From NCBI GenBank assembly GCA_910585965.1, contig CAJUHH010000002.1, forward strand, positions 1 through 64,000: a DNA stretch of 64,000 bases, in the 5' to 3' direction. The DNA is from an uncultured Lachnospiraceae bacterium. Its GTDB lineage: Bacteria > Bacillota > Clostridia > Lachnospirales > Lachnospiraceae. Made by a program: the position numbers and the translations under genes. Position 1 is the first letter of the stretch. Every line of letters begins with the position of its first letter. This document shows, one piece after another, positions 35,843-45,212 of the stretch. The notes beneath the pieces are model-generated. The model saw only the letters and a list, made by a program, of their open reading frames with translations. It ran no database searches and was not told the origin of the DNA.

Positions 35843-35950
35843 TTTACAAAAATGGAAGAATATGGTATTATTAATTCAACCGATAAAGCGGTTATGTAAA
35901 AGGGAAATTTTATATGGGAAAAGGCAGATGTTGAGGCATCTGCTTTTTTT
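35843..35950 (+). ncRNA. Promoter, small hairpin and terminator (element A)
   Basis: TTTACA (35843-35848), 17 bases, TATTAT (35866-35871). The transcript would start with the hairpin AACCGATAAAGCGGTT (35878-35893), followed by GTAAAAGGGAAATTTT, a six-codon frame (MGKGRC, 35914-35934) and an intrinsic terminator with arms GCAGATG (35924-35930) and CATCTGC (35937-35943) plus seven T. About 77 bases are ~88% identical to element B at 40775, while the terminator stems differ in sequence. It is a candidate short RNA or leader of about 75 bases. No gene follows on this strand. Confidence 0.55.
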
Positions 35951-36002
35951 GATGCGCAGATCTGTGCAGATGAAATATGGAAGTTTGCTGCAAGAAAAAA
36001 TG

Positions 36003-38432
36003 TTAATTCCCTTCACAGTTGTCCAGCCATTCGCGCAGATATTCCCGTATGGCAGGATCTGATGCCTGGGGGAACTGCTGCTCTAATTGGAAATACAAGT
36101 TTCCGTAATAAATAGCATCCGGCTTTTTATCCGTATTGATGCATGATAATGCAGCAATGGCGCAGGCAACCAGTATAATTCCGTGCGCGACCGGGTCATC
36201 ACAAAGGCATAAGCAAAGTTCCGCATAGAAGGATGCTTCTTCAAAAGCATGGATGGCATAATAATATTGCGCGATATTGGCAGTGGTTTCGGTCAGATAT
36301 TCGGTCTGCCATAAATGGATTTCCAGGGTCAGGCACCGCAATAAATAAGGTTCGACTTCTTTTGTCCCGAAAGTATTCTGGCTCCTCGCCTCCAGCTTGG
36401 CATAACAATAAGAGAACATTTCTGCCAAATATAGATCTTCCCTGTCAGAAACAGGATCATTCCCGGAGCTATTATATTGGCGGCTGTAATATCGGTCGGA
36501 TGTTTCTTTCAGCAATTTTCTGGCTTCCGCATCCTTTCCGAGACAGACAAGGCGGTATGCTTCCTGGCCTTCTGCGGCAGACAGGATATCCCGCTCCCGG
36601 CAGTCTGTCCAGCTCGTATCATATTGCGGCTCCTGATATTGGAGAATTGGCGGGAGGGCTTCGGCCCTTTCCATATTGTCCGGCAGACTGCTTTTCAGCG
36701 TTTCTGCCGCCTCCAGATACCAGTCCGCTTCGGGCGTGACGGCGCCATAGGATTGTATTTTTTCAATGACTAACGGGATATAGGAGAACATGCCGTGGTC
36801 GGCAAACAGTGTTATCATATCAAAATATATTTGTGAGAGTGTTCTGGTGTTCCCCGCTTTTTTGGCCAGGCGTATGACGCACCATATATCCGCATACAAG
36901 CGGCTTGCATCAAATAATCGGTAGGAAAGCAATGGTTCCGGATGGAAATCTCTATCGTGGACCAATGCCATATCCAATTCCACGCGGCACTGGAAAGCGG
37001 CCGCTATGTCAAAAAAAGCTTTCGCATGGCATGCATCTTCCATTGCTTCTGCGAGAAACCTGGATGCATTGTCATAGCGCCGCATCCGGGTCAGCATCCT
37101 GCCTATGCGCAGTTTAGTGGTGGCCATATTGTTATAGGACTTTCTCAGCTTTGCATAATCGTTCTCAATGATATGTTCCAGGAAACGCTGGTTTGTGATG
37201 CGGAGGGAAAAATAATAATATTTCATCGCTTTACCATACATTTCGGCCGCCGCAAAGGTATCCGCCATCGTGTCGCATAAAGGCATAAGCCGGTCGGTCT
37301 CTGTTATCTGTTCCATGCCGGGCGGTATGCTTTCGGTAAGCAGATCGGATACCGTCTGTTCTACGAGGGGCAGAAGGACATATTCTTCCTGTTTTGGGCA
37401 GGAATTCAGCCATCCGCTTAAAACCTGATCGGTTTTTATGGCCAGTTCAAGCGCTTCCTGATGCTTTTTTATGATATGGAACAGTTCCATGCACATGCCG
37501 GCACAGCCCCATTCCGTCACTGCGATGCTGTTTAAAAACTCCCTGACTGTCTGTTCGGCGGAAGGCCGGGCTTCTTTATTGGGCATGCTTGGGGAAACTT
37601 CTTCGACTTTCCAGCCCATGAAGGAACAAAATTCAGGAATTGTTGCAACATATAGCTGGAAATCGGCCATGCGATCCAGGTTTTTCCGCACATGTATGGA
37701 CAGGTCTTCGCAGCTGCCGGGATGCTCGACCCGCTGCAAGCCGCAATGCGCTTTGCCTGGATCTGGATTCAGCACCCACGTGATACCGTGCTTCGCATCC
37801 GCCAGCGGGAAATAATCCCGGTCAAAGGCAAAATCTTCCCCGGAAACGCCCAGGAAAATAATATGGTTTTCACGAAAAACCTTGCTTAATAATTGCTTTT
37901 TTGCTTCTGACAGCCCCCTCAGCTTTTGCTGGGCCGTGTCGATGGCCGTATCCGTATCCATAACGGAACCATGGACTTTATAGATGGGAAATCCCTTGTC
38001 ATCAAAATCGGCATAATCCTCTTCGCGCAGATAGACAAAGCAGGGCATGCCATGCTCGTGAAAAGCTTGTTCGACCAGCGTGTCAAAATTCGTTGTAATG
38101 ATTCCGGCTATTTCCCCGGTTTCAGCCAGCTGTGCAAGAAGATGATGGTTCCTGTTCGGATGTACCCCTTCCAGAATTTTTAAAAGCGGGAAATAGGCTT
38201 TTCCAGCCGAGTAATTAAACAAAAAATCAGATATTGTGGAAATGGGTACTTTTTGCAGGATTTCTTCGGCATCCAGCAGATTGCTGCCTGTTCCTGCGAC
38301 CTGGGCCCCCGCTTCGCCGATTTCATGGATGATCAGTTTGTTATACTCCCGCCAGCTGAGAAGATTAGCCGGAGCCTCTTTCGAAATGCCCGCGCCGGCA
38401 AAAATTACAATGGGTTTTTTATGTATGGGCAA
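36003..38432 (-). CDS. SIR2-like protein with TPR-like C-terminus (leftward copy)
   Basis: An 809-residue protein starting at TTG (GAGGTG lies eight bases upstream). The SIR2-type NAD-binding motifs are present in residues 1-290: FAGAGISKEAPANLLSW (about 11-27), IITTNFDTLVEQ (about 111) and VHGS (about 154). The rest consists of repeated helical pairs, probably TPR. SIR2-domain proteins of this kind are known NADases or regulators in anti-phage systems such as Thoeris, DSR and SIR2-associated pairs. The divergent neighbour is a related SIR2 protein, with 152 bases between them that must hold both promoters. Confidence 0.85.
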   Translation of the reverse strand: MPIHKKPIVIFAGAGISKEAPANLLSWREYNKLIIHEIGEAGAQVAGTGSNLLDAEEILQKVPISTISDFLFNYSAGKAYFPLLKILEGVHPNRNHHLLAQLAETGEIAGIITTNFDTLVEQAFHEHGMPCFVYLREEDYADFDDKGFPIYKVHGSVMDTDTAIDTAQQKLRGLSEAKKQLLSKVFRENHIIFLGVSGEDFAFDRDYFPLADAKHGITWVLNPDPGKAHCGLQRVEHPGSCEDLSIHVRKNLDRMADFQLYVATIPEFCSFMGWKVEEVSPSMPNKEARPSAEQTVREFLNSIAVTEWGCAGMCMELFHIIKKHQEALELAIKTDQVLSGWLNSCPKQEEYVLLPLVEQTVSDLLTESIPPGMEQITETDRLMPLCDTMADTFAAAEMYGKAMKYYYFSLRITNQRFLEHIIENDYAKLRKSYNNMATTKLRIGRMLTRMRRYDNASRFLAEAMEDACHAKAFFDIAAAFQCRVELDMALVHDRDFHPEPLLSYRLFDASRLYADIWCVIRLAKKAGNTRTLSQIYFDMITLFADHGMFSYIPLVIEKIQSYGAVTPEADWYLEAAETLKSSLPDNMERAEALPPILQYQEPQYDTSWTDCRERDILSAAEGQEAYRLVCLGKDAEARKLLKETSDRYYSRQYNSSGNDPVSDREDLYLAEMFSYCYAKLEARSQNTFGTKEVEPYLLRCLTLEIHLWQTEYLTETTANIAQYYYAIHAFEEASFYAELCLCLCDDPVAHGIILVACAIAALSCINTDKKPDAIYYGNLYFQLEQQFPQASDPAIREYLREWLDNCEGN

Positions 38433-38584
38433 TGGAATTCACCTCGTGTCATGAAAGTTTTTGCGCTGCTTGCGCATCAGTGCAATTCATTATACCATGT
38501 TTATTGCAAAGACAGGCTTTTTTTCTGTATAATTGAAATGTAACAAGAGTAGAAGGCCGGAGTGGAAGAAAGGGGAATTGATAT

Positions 38585-40630
38585 ATGTTTTGGGAGAGAT
38601 TAGCAGATTCGGCGCGGACAAGCCAAATAAAGCATATCTTGCATAACAAAAAGGAAGTCTGTATTTTTGTAGGGGCGGGGGCATCCATTATGCATCCTTG
38701 CGGCCTTCCTTCTTTTCGGGAGTTAAATGACGCCCTGCTTGCGCATCTGTATCAGGATGTTGCGGCGGACCAAAGTCTTCCGGCTGCTTTGAAAGGGATT
38801 CATACAAAGCCGGAGCAGCTTCTCCAGATCATTTGGGATTACACGGACGGCTCGTTTAATCCTGTGGAATGCTTCCAGAACGTTGTGCCGAACCGAAACC
38901 ACCATTTGATTGCGGAACTTGTGGAGCAAGGGGCTGCCTGCATTGTCACGCCTAATTTTGACCCCTGCCTGGAAAAAGCTCTGGAAAAAAAGAAGCTGCC
39001 TTTTCAGCTGTTTCATCAGACACCGGATACGGAAGCGGAAGCCGGCCGCCTGCTTAACGCAATAAAAGGAGGGAAAACGGTTATCTGGAAACCCCATGGC
39101 GACTGCAGGAAGCCGGAATCGCTTTGCTATACTCGGACAAAAGTGGCTAGGCTGAGCAATTCCCGGCATCTTCGCGATATATTTTCTTATATTATCCAAC
39201 ATTACCACATGCTCTTTTTAGGATACAGCGGATATGATGATGATTTTTTCCCGATCCTTTATGAAATATATCCTGGTTCAGGAAGGCAGATTGTATGGAA
39301 CTCATATAAAAAACCGATGGAAAATGAACCGTGCCATTCGCTTTGGAAAAGATCTCAGGGAAACTTTCATTTCTGGACAGGAGATATGGGAGAGCTGCTG
39401 GAGGAGCTGACAGGCGGATGTGCATGCCATGCGGATGAAAAATCCGCATTCCAGTGGCGGGCGTATTTGGAACAGCAGTTTGAAACCGTGGTAAAATCAA
39501 AAAAAGCAGCTATGCTCGGCAAATATTTGAATGATTTCGGTTTAGTGGAAGAAGCGAGGAAAGTATGGCGGACAGGGCTTGGATTTTCGAAGCATGATAT
39601 CATGCCTGAAGACCGGCTGCGGTTCCAAATGAATCTGGGAATGCTGAGCCAGGAAAAGGCATATGAAAAAGCGATGGAGGGAAAGTATTATTATATAGCG
39701 GAAATTGCGCTGGAAAACTTGATCATGGCATCTTTGGGGGCAGACAATGATCAGGAAACATCCCGGCTGTTGAGGGAATATTTAAAAAATTGCAGACGAG
39801 TTCCAAAGAATTATTTTAAAATGGGAAGGTATTACCAGTTTGTTTATGAAGCGAAAATAAAACTGTCGGGCAAGACTGCGCTGCAGCTGCAAAAGGATTT
39901 TGAAACGGCTTATCAGGCATTGACGCAAGAGGGGGAAATTATGGATGCCATTGGCCTGATGGTCAACCATTATTCGGCTGTAACCGCCCAAAACCAAGGA
40001 AAGCCGGAACTGCTGGAGGAGTCCGCTTTAAAAATTGATCAGCTGGTGCCTTATGGCAATAATTATGTAATCGCTAACGCTTATTATTATATGGCTAATC
40101 TGGCAATTACCACCAACCAATATGATATGGCGCGGAGATACCATGAAAAATGCGTCCATGTGATGGAACTGTGCTGCGCGAACGGTTCCTACCAAGGGGA
40201 GCAGGAGATGGAACTATGGTCATATATTTACCATCAGGAAGCGCTGATTGAATCGGATAAGCAAGTGGCTTTGCAAAAGGAGCAGATGGCGCTCCAAGCG
40301 GCCGAAAAACTACAGGATGAAAAGCAGAAAGCTTACCATAAAGGGTTCATTTACAATAGTTTCTGCAGCTTGTATATGCGTGACAATTATGACATGGCAG
40401 TAAAATATGGAAGGATGGCCCTAAAATGCGGGAAGCAGTCGGGGTCATTGCAGAATATGGCGCGGACTCTTACCTATCTTGCAGTTGCCGATGCAAAACA
40501 CGGAATGCGGCAGGAAGCGATCCGCAAGTTCAGGGAATCTTATGCGATTCACCTGCAAATTCAGGAAGGGTTAGATTTTTTGTATGCCGTGCTGGATGAA
40601 TGCAAAATAGAACTTTCGGAAATTCAGTGA
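38585..40630 (+). CDS. SIR2-like protein with TPR-like C-terminus (rightward copy)
   Basis: A 681-residue protein, distantly related to the divergent SIR2 gene. Motifs: VCIFVGAGASIMHPCGLPSF (about 26-45), CIVTPNFDPCLEKAL (about 118), WKPHGD (about 174) and LGYSGYDDDFFPIL (about 212). The usual TTNFD is TPNFD here. Both proteins share RNHHL(I/L)AxL just before this motif, showing common origin. The C-terminal ~390 residues are TPR-like helices (for example AYYYMANLAITTNQYDMARR). The ATG follows AAAGGGGA. The pair probably acts together, one possibly as NADase effector and the other as regulator. Confidence 0.85.
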   Translation: MFWERLADSARTSQIKHILHNKKEVCIFVGAGASIMHPCGLPSFRELNDALLAHLYQDVAADQSLPAALKGIHTKPEQLLQIIWDYTDGSFNPVECFQNVVPNRNHHLIAELVEQGAACIVTPNFDPCLEKALEKKKLPFQLFHQTPDTEAEAGRLLNAIKGGKTVIWKPHGDCRKPESLCYTRTKVARLSNSRHLRDIFSYIIQHYHMLFLGYSGYDDDFFPILYEIYPGSGRQIVWNSYKKPMENEPCHSLWKRSQGNFHFWTGDMGELLEELTGGCACHADEKSAFQWRAYLEQQFETVVKSKKAAMLGKYLNDFGLVEEARKVWRTGLGFSKHDIMPEDRLRFQMNLGMLSQEKAYEKAMEGKYYYIAEIALENLIMASLGADNDQETSRLLREYLKNCRRVPKNYFKMGRYYQFVYEAKIKLSGKTALQLQKDFETAYQALTQEGEIMDAIGLMVNHYSAVTAQNQGKPELLEESALKIDQLVPYGNNYVIANAYYYMANLAITTNQYDMARRYHEKCVHVMELCCANGSYQGEQEMELWSYIYHQEALIESDKQVALQKEQMALQAAEKLQDEKQKAYHKGFIYNSFCSLYMRDNYDMAVKYGRMALKCGKQSGSLQNMARTLTYLAVADAKHGMRQEAIRKFRESYAIHLQIQEGLDFLYAVLDECKIELSEIQ

Positions 40631-40774
40631 TTTCTTTTCCATGATGTGTTGTTTGAAAAGAAGAAAAAGAGAAAGAGGTCTTTTTCATTTGACCGAAGAA
40701 AACTTTTTCTTTATAATTAATAATGGAGGTAAGGGAAAAATATATTTTTCTAAAGAATATTTGCAAAAACGGTA

Positions 40775-40897
40775 TTTACAAATCTGGAAAAATATGGTAG
40801 TATAATCTCAACCGATAAAGCGGTTATGTAAGAGGGGAATTTTACATGGGAGATAGTAGACGTTGAAGTTTTTGACGGAGATGTCTACTATTTTTTT
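40775..40897 (+). ncRNA. Promoter, small hairpin and terminator (element B)
   Basis: This is the second copy of element A. TTTACA (40775-40780) is followed after 17 bases by TAGTAT, overlapping a TATAAT (40801-40806). The same AACCGATAAAGCGGTT hairpin (40810-40825), a GTAAGAGGGGAATTTT motif, a six-codon frame (MGDSRR, 40846-40866) and a terminator with arms ATAGTAGAC (40853-40861) and GTCTACTAT (40883-40891) plus T-run follow. The stem is compensated, not copied, relative to element A, which suggests selected structure. The remainder of the 385-base gap 40631-41015 shows no coding potential; the M56 gene starts 119 bases later. Confidence 0.55.
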
Positions 40898-41015
40898 CTT
40901 ATAAAGTATTTAACCAAATAATCTTATTAAAAATCAAGAAGCCTTGTTGATATGACGGGAGGCTGACAGGAACAAAGGGGGGAAGAAGACGGAAGATAAA
41001 GGATGATGGTGGGAA

Positions 41016-42167
41016 ATGATTAGGTTTTCGGAGCTGATAAACATGGTGATCCTGACGGGCGCGGCGGTGGTTTTGCTGGAGGTAATATTCAGGAACAACA
41101 ACGCGATCTTATGGCTGGATGCCAGACTCCTGCTGGGATGCATGATGGCCATGGTATTGCGCCTGTTTATTCTGGCAGATTCGCCGGTGGCGAATAATGT
41201 TCCGATATTTCGGGTGTATCCAGAACTTTGCTGGTTCCTGAGAGATACCCTATTTTATTGGGGAAAGCAGCCCATCAGTATTATGATGCTTTTGCAAGTT
41301 CTATGGGCGGTGGGCGCGGTGATTTCCGGGACATACCGTATCCATGGATATTTTTCCACCAAAAAGCGGATCAGGAATTATAGGTGGCTGAGGAATCCGG
41401 AGTTTACCAAAGCGGTGCAGCGGATCAACAAAGAGTTGGGAAAAAAGACGAAATTCCGGCTCGTAACATCGAAAGAACTTAGCACGCCATGTATATTCGG
41501 TGTTCTCAGGCCGTACATAGGAATACCTGAAATAGAGCTGACATCGGAAGAAATCTATTTGGTAATGAAGCACGAGATGCTTCACTATTACCGGGGAGAT
41601 ATGTTTGTTAAAATATTGTGCGAAGCTTTGAAAGCGGTTCATTGGCTGAATCCTTTCTCCTATATGCTAAGTGATCTGATTGCAAGTATGCAGGAAATCA
41701 ACGTGGACTTTCGAATCGTAAGAGGGTTGCCAGAAATGGAACAGTTGGAGTATGTGGATTGTCTGGTGAAAGTGGCGCGGAATAGAGAAAAGCGGAAGCG
41801 AAAAAATCGATGGGAGTTCAGTTTTCGTAAGGAAAGCCCGTCAGAAGTGAATAAAAGAATCCGGCTGATGCTGAAAAATCAGGAGATCAGCGGGAAAAAG
41901 ACGACAGCCAGCTTTTTGTTGTCAGCTGGAATATTGTGCTTGATAGTAATAGGGCCGAATATATTGACATTTGAGCCGTATGCGATACATGAAGAGCATG
42001 TAGATGGCAGCATAGGCGGAAAAGAAGGACAAATTTATTATTTGGATAATAAAGATGGAACCTATGACATATATGTAGAAGGCCAGTATTATGAGACAAC
42101 GGTAGAAGTTTTTGATAAAAATGTACCAGTTTACAATACTTTGGAGGAGGTAAAAAGAGATGATTAG
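41016..42167 (+). CDS. M56-family (BlaR1-like) membrane peptidase, first copy
   Basis: A 383-residue membrane protein with three or four N-terminal helices and a cytosolic zinc-protease domain. The metal site is HEMLHYYRGD (H186, E187, H190). One more helix near residue 300 (ASFLLSAGILCLIVIGP) precedes an extracellular tail with YYLDNKDGTYDIYVEGQYYE. BlaR1/MecR1 proteins sense a signal and cleave a BlaI-type repressor. No BlaI gene precedes this copy; one lies beside the second copy at 44055, whose sequence is highly similar. The stop overlaps the following secreted-protein gene by eight bases. Confidence 0.87.
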   Translation: MIRFSELINMVILTGAAVVLLEVIFRNNNAILWLDARLLLGCMMAMVLRLFILADSPVANNVPIFRVYPELCWFLRDTLFYWGKQPISIMMLLQVLWAVGAVISGTYRIHGYFSTKKRIRNYRWLRNPEFTKAVQRINKELGKKTKFRLVTSKELSTPCIFGVLRPYIGIPEIELTSEEIYLVMKHEMLHYYRGDMFVKILCEALKAVHWLNPFSYMLSDLIASMQEINVDFRIVRGLPEMEQLEYVDCLVKVARNREKRKRKNRWEFSFRKESPSEVNKRIRLMLKNQEISGKKTTASFLLSAGILCLIVIGPNILTFEPYAIHEEHVDGSIGGKEGQIYYLDNKDGTYDIYVEGQYYETTVEVFDKNVPVYNTLEEVKRDD

Positions 42168-42438
42168 GAAATCGCTAAAGAGAAATATCTTACTTGTAGC
42201 ATCAGCTGTGGCAATACCATTCATGATAGCAGGGACTTGTAGTATGTCTTCGTATGCTTGTGAAGTAGAAATTGTAGAAGATGATAAAGACATATCTGTG
42301 GAGAAAGGTGTAGCACGTTCGCCGATAATTGAGTATAGATATAAAATGATTGATGGAGTATTGCATTGGCGTTTATATAATTATTCAGATGGATATTGGA
42401 TTGGTGAATGGGAACCAGTGCCGATCAAAACGCCTTAA
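42160..42438 (+). CDS. Small secreted protein coupled to the M56 peptidase
   Basis: A 92-residue protein with a signal peptide (basic MIRKSLKRN, hydrophobic core, likely cleavage after SYA near residue 33). The mature part of about 58 residues is aromatic-rich (YRYKMIDGVLHWRLYNYSDG). The start overlaps the M56 stop and has GGAGG in place. I do not recognise the family. It could be the ligand or inhibitor partner of the peptidase's extracellular tail. A weak hairpin terminator follows at 42491-42529. Confidence 0.75.
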   Translation: MIRKSLKRNILLVASAVAIPFMIAGTCSMSSYACEVEIVEDDKDISVEKGVARSPIIEYRYKMIDGVLHWRLYNYSDGYWIGEWEPVPIKTP

Positions 42439-42866
42439 AATATTAATAAAGTTGTGAATATGCTGGTTATTCTATAAAATATTAAAAGGGGCTGCCGCTT
42501 TTGAGAATGAAATTACATAAAGCGACGGCTTCATTTATGCTAATTTCTTAGTATGATCTAGTATTAGTTTCCATATTCTTTCCGTAGTCGTTCATATCTT
42601 TATTTAAAAACTGTTATTTTCTAATTTTTCTGATGGCTTTAGTCTGTTTTCTAATATTTATGTTTTATAAACAATATATAATAGCTACAATTCATATCAT
42701 ATTTTCCCGCATAGATATTCCCGTTTCAGGAAACTTTTTCAATTCAGTCAGCGTTTTGAAAATATGTGCAGAAAATCGGCCAGCTTTTTTGACTATAATT
42801 ATCTTTAATTTTTTAATCATATTTCGTTTTAACAAACAAAATTGAGATAAATAATCTTTCTCCACA
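42439..42866. other. Non-coding stretch with weak terminator
   Basis: A 428-base gap between the secreted-protein gene and a small leftward frame. It contains a hairpin with arms GCTGCCGCTTT (42491-42501) and AAAGCGACGGC (42519-42529), imperfect, followed by TTCATTT; this probably ends the M56 transcript. The rest is very AT-rich. A 70-codon frame at 42633-42845 has no ribosome site or family resemblance and is not called. Confidence 0.5.
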
Positions 42867-43097
42867 TCATATTTTAGTTAGTTCTTCCTCAATCTCTTCT
42901 TCGGAATAAAAGACATGTTCTTGGGTGGATTTTTCTGCTGCATTCATCTTCTCCATAAAGACCTGAAATGCACTGCTTTTTAGTTTATTGTCATTAACCA
43001 ATTGCCCTGCAAAATTTTCCTGAGGCATTGAGTTTATTTTTCTGATAAGTTCTGCTGATATCACATATTTCGTATCCAATCTTATGATCAAAGCCAA
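42867..43097 (-). CDS. Possible 76-residue hypothetical protein
   Basis: The frame starts at TTG without a convincing ribosome site. The predicted protein has an amphipathic, acidic C-terminus (EEEIEEELTKI) and an N-terminal VISAELIRKINSM-like segment, which reminds me of small antitoxin-like or degraded regulator proteins, but I recognise no family. Composition looks coding. It may be a fragment. No toxin-like partner is adjacent. Confidence 0.4.
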   Translation of the reverse strand: MALIIRLDTKYVISAELIRKINSMPQENFAGQLVNDNKLKSSAFQVFMEKMNAAEKSTQEHVFYSEEEIEEELTKI

Positions 43098-43593
43098 ATA
43101 ATATTATACCCATGAAGCAAAAATAATTTACGGAATTTTAAAATTTTTCATATTCAATAAGATATTTCTATTCCATGATTTTTTGAGGGTTTATAGAAGT
43201 TCAAAGACTGCATGCCCCGAAGCGAGTGTCCATTTCAAGAGGGACATAGAGCTGATTGCTCTTTTAGCATTTATAAAATAATCTGTTGTTGAAGCAATGA
43301 ATAAAAATAATAGTTTTTGAGAATATATTACGTATTGTTAAAAGTTTAATTGAAGTTTATAGAAGATGGATTTACACATAAAAGTAAATATGCTAAAATG
43401 AGGGAACGATGGGGAAGTTGGTAAAAGGGAAATTTTCATTTTCAAAAATGGTAAAAAAGAAATTGGAAATTAATGGGATTTTTACCATTATTTGTGGTAT
43501 ACTAAAAACTGGATGGGGCGCATGCAACAATATAAGATTGTATCTGCCAATAAAAATCCACAATATCAAAAGATGAAAATGGAGACGATGACT
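43098..43593 (+). promoter_or_regulatory. Promoter element E and inverted-repeat operator before the BlaI-like gene
   Basis: This 496-base gap has no gene. A promoter TTTACA (43371-43376), 17 bases, TAAAAT (43394-43399) is followed by GTAAAAGGGAAATTTT (43421-43436), identical to the motif of element A. A perfect inverted repeat with 11-base arms, AATGGTAAAAA (43447-43457) and TTTTTACCATT (43479-43489), follows. It may be the operator of the BlaI-like repressor encoded just downstream. The left part (43098-43370) shows nothing I can interpret. Confidence 0.5.
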
Positions 43594-44025
43594 ATGGGAA
43601 AGAAAAAGAATAGGTATGATTTGCCGGAACGAGAAGTGGAAATCCTTTATACTTTATGGGACGCAGGAAGACCGTTGCTGGCTTCGGAAATGGCAGATGA
43701 AGGTGAAGAGCTGAAATTGGCTACTGTACACACAACTTTGAAAAGGATGCTGAAGAAGGGGCTGATCGAGGTAGTCGATTTTGCGAAGAGCGGAAACGTA
43801 TATGGTAGATGCTACCAGCCGACGTTTGGCCTGAAAGAATTTGAGATGGAGAGATTGTCCAGCAGTTTTGTTAAAAAACGTTGTAAGGATATTACCACGT
43901 CTAATTTTGTAGCTGCTCTTTTGGAAACGAAGGAGGATGATGTAGTTAAAGAGGAATTGGATGAGCTGGAAAAGATGATAGAAGAGCAGAGGGAGAGGAT
44001 ACGGACGAAAGAAGAAGGTAAATAA
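43594..44025 (+). CDS. BlaI/MecI-family repressor
   Basis: A 143-residue winged-helix repressor: LPEREVEILYTLWDAGRPLL opening, recognition helix region LATVHTTLKRMLKKGLIEV, wing with GRCYQPT, then a helical dimerisation and cleavage region ending in acidic EELDELEKMIEEQRER. The start at 43594 has GGAG ten bases upstream; a longer frame begins at 43492 with no such site. It lies 29 bases before the second M56 peptidase gene, the usual BlaI-BlaR1 order, and probably represses this operon via the inverted repeat at 43447-43489. Confidence 0.87.
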   Translation: MGKKKNRYDLPEREVEILYTLWDAGRPLLASEMADEGEELKLATVHTTLKRMLKKGLIEVVDFAKSGNVYGRCYQPTFGLKEFEMERLSSSFVKKRCKDITTSNFVAALLETKEDDVVKEELDELEKMIEEQRERIRTKEEGK

Positions 44026-44054
44026 TTTACAAGAAGAGAAGGGGACAGCGAGAA

Positions 44055-45212
44055 ATGATCAGGTTTTCAGAGCTGGTGAATATGGTGATCCTGACAGGGG
44101 CGGCCGTGGTCTTGCTGGAGATAATATTCAGGAATAACAATGTCATTTTGTGGCTGGATGTCAGGCTCCTGCTCGGATGTATGCTGGTGATGGCACTGCG
44201 TTTGTTTATTCTGGCAGATTCTCCAGTGGCAAGCAATATCCCGATTTTTAAGGTATATGCGGAAATATGCTGGTTTCTAAGGGATACTCTATTCTACTGG
44301 AAGGGAATATCCGTCAGTATCATGATGCTTCTACAGATGCTTTGGATAATTGGGGCAGTGATTTCTGCTTTATACCGCATTCGGGGATATATTGTGACGC
44401 AAAAGAGGATCAGAAGGTATAGGAGGCTGAGGGATTCGGAATTTACTGAGGCGGTAAAGCGGGTCAATGAGGAGTTGGGGAGAAAAGCAAAATTTCACCT
44501 GGTGGTTTCTGAGGAACTGGGTACGCCATGTATATTCGGCATATTCAGACCGTACATAGGAATACCTAAGATGGAACTGAGGCCGGAGGAAATATATTTC
44601 GTGCTGAAGCATGAAATGCTCCATTATTATCGGGGCGATATGATTATTAAAATATTGTGCGAAGCTTTGAGGGCGGTTTACTGGTGGAATCCGTTTGTGT
44701 ATATGCTTGGTGATCTGGTGTCCAGCATGCAGGAGATTAACGTAGATTTCCGGGTGGTGAGAGGATTGTCAGAGATGGAGCAGTTGGAATATGTGGACTG
44801 CTTGGTTAAGGTAGCGCGGAACAGAGTGAAAAGGAAACGGGAAAATCAGTGGGAAATTAGTTTTCGAAAGGAAAGCCCGTCTGAAATACATAAGAGAATT
44901 AGCTTGATGTTGAAGAATCAGGAGGTAAGTGGAAAGAAAACTACTGCTAGCTTTTTGCTATCGGCAGGAATATTATGTATGATAGCAGTATGCCCGAACA
45001 TAATGACTTTCGAGCCATATGCGATACATGAAGAGGATGTGGATGGTAGTATGGGTGGAAAAGAAGGAGAAATTTATTATTTAGACAATAAGGATGGAAC
45101 CTATGATATATACATAGGCGGTCAGTATTATGAGACAACAATAGAAGTATTCGATGAACACATACCAGTTTATGATACGTTAGAGGAAGCAATGGGTATG
45201 AACCAAAGGTAA
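44055..45212 (+). CDS. M56-family (BlaR1-like) membrane peptidase, second copy
   Basis: A 385-residue paralogue of the protein at 41016, closely similar over its whole length, with the same HEMLHYYRGD zinc site at H186-H190, the same helices and the same extracellular tail (YYLDNKDGTYDIYIGGQYYE). It directly follows the BlaI-like gene, so this pair is the complete sensor-repressor unit. Unlike copy one, no secreted-protein gene overlaps its end. The lengths and indel-free similarity show a fairly recent duplication. A GGGGACAG site precedes the ATG. Confidence 0.87.
   Translation: MIRFSELVNMVILTGAAVVLLEIIFRNNNVILWLDVRLLLGCMLVMALRLFILADSPVASNIPIFKVYAEICWFLRDTLFYWKGISVSIMMLLQMLWIIGAVISALYRIRGYIVTQKRIRRYRRLRDSEFTEAVKRVNEELGRKAKFHLVVSEELGTPCIFGIFRPYIGIPKMELRPEEIYFVLKHEMLHYYRGDMIIKILCEALRAVYWWNPFVYMLGDLVSSMQEINVDFRVVRGLSEMEQLEYVDCLVKVARNRVKRKRENQWEISFRKESPSEIHKRISLMLKNQEVSGKKTTASFLLSAGILCMIAVCPNIMTFEPYAIHEEDVDGSMGGKEGEIYYLDNKDGTYDIYIGGQYYETTIEVFDEHIPVYDTLEEAMGMNQR

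Noticed and set aside
35878..35893. The AACCG hairpin of elements A and B as a known riboswitch
   Set aside because: It does not match any riboswitch consensus I know (PreQ1, SAM, c-di-GMP, fluoride, guanidine), so I left it as an unnamed structure.
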